A stretch of DNA of 64,000 bases from Streptomyces sp. TG1A-60 (GTDB lineage: Bacteria; Actinomycetota; Actinomycetes; Streptomycetales; Streptomycetaceae). Positions 62,573 to 64,000 of this stretch are shown here, piece by piece. How positions within the stretch are numbered: the stretch's first letter is position 1; every line of letters starts with the position of its first letter. The notes beneath the pieces are model-generated. The model did not search any database. It was given only the letters and a program-made list of their open reading frames with translations, and was not told where the DNA came from. The DNA lies in assembly GCF_037201975.1 (NCBI RefSeq), contig NZ_CP147520.1:6138001-6202000 (forward strand). Reading direction: 5' to 3'. The position numbers and the translations under genes are program-made.

Positions 62573-62777
62573 TCACATAGGGTGAAAAGAAAAACGGGAG
62601 GTTCGGCGTGTTCGTTGAACGTGCGCCACTTGTCGACTTAGTGTCCTGTTCGGAAGGGTCCAAGGAACAGTCACACTGGTAACCCTAAACTTCAGCGTTA
62701 GGGTTCGGGTCGGCGTTCGGACCGTCCCACTTCGGCATCAGTCGTCGGATCGCGGGTACCCCGCGAAGCGGCGACAC
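62573..62777 (+). promoter_or_regulatory. ftsZ promoter region with candidate developmental regulator sites
   Basis: In the 279-bp spacer before ftsZ: TCAC-ATAGG-GTGA (62573-62585), resembling a BldD-type site; GTGTC (62641-62645, GACAC on minus) and GACAC (62773-62777), the WhiA core; and AACCCTAA-N9-TTAGGGTT (62681-62705), a perfect 8-bp inverted repeat. Known biology: ftsZ in Streptomyces has several promoters, one sporulation-specific, and is controlled by BldD, WhiA/WhiB. Which element is used here is inference. Confidence 0.5.
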
Positions 62778-62803
62778 GTAACTCGAGGCGAGAGGCCTTC
62801 GAC

Positions 62804-63994
62804 GTGGCAGCACCGCAGAACTACCTCGCAGTCATCAAAGTCATCGGTGTCGGCGGCGGTGGTGTCAATGCCATCAACCGGATGATCGAGGTCGGTCTCA
62901 AGGGCGTCGAGTTCATCGCCATCAACACCGACGCGCAAGCTCTGTTGATGAGCGACGCCGACGTCAAGCTCGACGTCGGCCGTGAACTCACCCGCGGACT
63001 CGGCGCCGGCGCCAACCCGGCCGTCGGCCGCAAGGCCGCCGAGGACCACCGCGAGGAGATCGAGGAGGTCCTCAAGGGGGCCGACATGGTCTTCGTGACG
63101 GCCGGTGAGGGCGGAGGCACCGGCACCGGCGGCGCGCCAGTCGTGGCCAACATCGCCCGCTCGCTGGGAGCCCTCACCATCGGCGTGGTCACCCGTCCCT
63201 TCACCTTCGAGGGCCGCCGCCGCGCCAACCAGGCCGAGGACGGCATCGCCGAGCTCCGCGAAGAGGTCGACACGCTCATCGTCATCCCGAACGACCGGCT
63301 GTTGTCCATCTCGGACCGCCAGGTCTCGGTCCTCGACGCCTTCAAGTCGGCCGACCAGGTCCTGCTCTCCGGTGTCCAGGGCATCACCGACCTCATCACC
63401 ACGCCCGGTCTGATCAACCTCGACTTCGCCGACGTCAAGTCCGTGATGTCCGAGGCCGGTTCGGCCCTCATGGGCATCGGCTCGGCCCGCGGCGACGACC
63501 GCGCGGTGGCCGCCGCCGAGATGGCTATCTCCTCGCCGCTCCTGGAGGCCTCCATCGACGGCGCCCGAGGTGTGCTGCTCTCCATCTCCGGCGGCTCCGA
63601 CCTCGGTCTGTTCGAGATCAACGAGGCCGCCCAGCTGGTCAGCGAGGCCGCCCACCCCGAGGCCAACATCATCTTCGGCGCGGTCATCGACGACGCGCTC
63701 GGCGACGAGGTCAGAGTCACCGTGATCGCCGCCGGGTTCGACGGCGGTCAGCCGCCGGCCAAGCGGGACAACATCCTCGGTTCGGCCTCGGCCAAGCGTG
63801 AGGAGCCGGCGCCGGCGCGGCCCGCCGAGACCCGCCCGTCCTTCGGCTCGCTCGGCAGCGTCAAGCCGAAGGCGGAGCCCGAGCCCGCCCCGGAGCCGGT
63901 GAACGACCTGCCGGTCCCGCCGCCGGTCCCGCCGTCCCGGTCCTACTCGGACAGCGCGGCGGAGGAACTGGACGTGCCGGACTTCCTCAAGTGA
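62804..63994 (+). CDS. ftsZ: Cell division protein FtsZ
   Basis: 396-aa tubulin-like GTPase that forms the Z-ring or, in sporulating hyphae, the Z-ladder. N-terminus [20 protein letters not shown], tubulin signature [11 protein letters not shown]7 loop [14 protein letters not shown]-terminal linker rich in Pro/Glu/Ala and the conserved tip ELDVPDFLK that binds partners such as SepF. GTG 62804 with GAGAGG upstream. The window ends 6 bp after its stop. Confidence 0.98.
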   Translation: MAAPQNYLAVIKVIGVGGGGVNAINRMIEVGLKGVEFIAINTDAQALLMSDADVKLDVGRELTRGLGAGANPAVGRKAAEDHREEIEEVLKGADMVFVTAGEGGGTGTGGAPVVANIARSLGALTIGVVTRPFTFEGRRRANQAEDGIAELREEVDTLIVIPNDRLLSISDRQVSVLDAFKSADQVLLSGVQGITDLITTPGLINLDFADVKSVMSEAGSALMGIGSARGDDRAVAAAEMAISSPLLEASIDGARGVLLSISGGSDLGLFEINEAAQLVSEAAHPEANIIFGAVIDDALGDEVRVTVIAAGFDGGQPPAKRDNILGSASAKREEPAPARPAETRPSFGSLGSVKPKAEPEPAPEPVNDLPVPPPVPPSRSYSDSAAEELDVPDFLK

Positions 63995-64000
63995 TAGGAC

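Overview
The window is chromosomal DNA from a Streptomyces. The evidence is very high GC with strong third-position GC bias, many GTG/TTG starts, frequent leaderless starts, an actinobacterial trp leader peptide, and a gene order that matches, from memory, the Streptomyces coelicolor core chromosome from about SCO2131 (fadD) down to SCO2082 (ftsZ). No database search was run, so gene-by-gene homology statements rest on motif recognition and recalled family knowledge. About 90% is conserved core; one stretch (about 7.2-13.6 kb) is accessory.

Layout. 0-7.2 kb: acyl-CoA ligase (runs off the left edge), a metallophosphoesterase, a SRPBCC protein, an ArsA-like ATPase, the SCO2127-like protein and the ROK glucokinase involved in carbon catabolite repression, and an EEP-fold hydrolase. 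7.2-13.6 kb: a decayed island bounded by 48-nt imperfect direct repeats, holding a small secreted protein, a Tat-exported M15-like protein, a 739-aa peptidoglycan-binding/DUF1906 protein, a divergent XRE/DUF2690 membrane regulator broken by a G-run frameshift, an IS630-type transposase remnant and several gene stubs. 13.7-19.6 kb: membrane protein, esterase, PlsC-type acyltransferase, two-component pair and 6-phosphofructokinase. 19.8-23.6 kb: the aromatic amino acid entry point, with a PhzE-like fused anthranilate synthase preceded by a Trp-rich leader peptide and attenuator, divergent from a type II DAHP synthase. 23.7-24.6 kb: the Bfd/bacterioferritin pair with iron-box-like sites. 24.6-35.2 kb: SUOX-fold oxidoreductase, endonuclease IV, a GC-rich degenerate repeat tract, a PASTA Ser/Thr kinase, the TPP-riboswitch-controlled thiO-thiS-thiG operon, a ferredoxin-reductase-type flavoprotein, an Rv2175c-like DNA-binding protein, thiE and metF. 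35.3-43.5 kb: a membrane protein with a Y/G/Q-rich tail, a phytoene-dehydrogenase-like flavoprotein, a TetR/ABC cluster whose permease has suffered an internal deletion, a HEPN protein, a methyltransferase and a DUF3040 protein. 43.8-49.5 kb: MoxR-DUF58-transglutaminase operon and a beta-carbonic anhydrase. 49.7-64 kb: the dcw cluster rsmH-ftsL-ftsI-murE-murF-mraY-murD-ftsW-murG-ftsQ-ftsZ, tightly coupled by 4-nt overlaps.

How it works together. The right end makes lipid-linked peptidoglycan precursors and the division septum. The middle makes chorismate-derived aromatics, thiamine diphosphate and methyl-THF and manages iron storage. The left end phosphorylates glucose and feeds glycolysis (glucokinase, PFK). 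The less ordinary material is: the wall-directed island and its broken membrane regulator; a shared TetR-type palindrome 39 kb apart (fadD and ABC promoters); a YhgE/Pip permease deletion centred on a 17-bp inverted repeat; a 34-bp start-site repeat in front of ftsL and small upstream ORFs before ftsL and ftsW; tandem 19-nt repeats in the bfr promoter; and a 26-bp perfect hairpin closing the transglutaminase operon.
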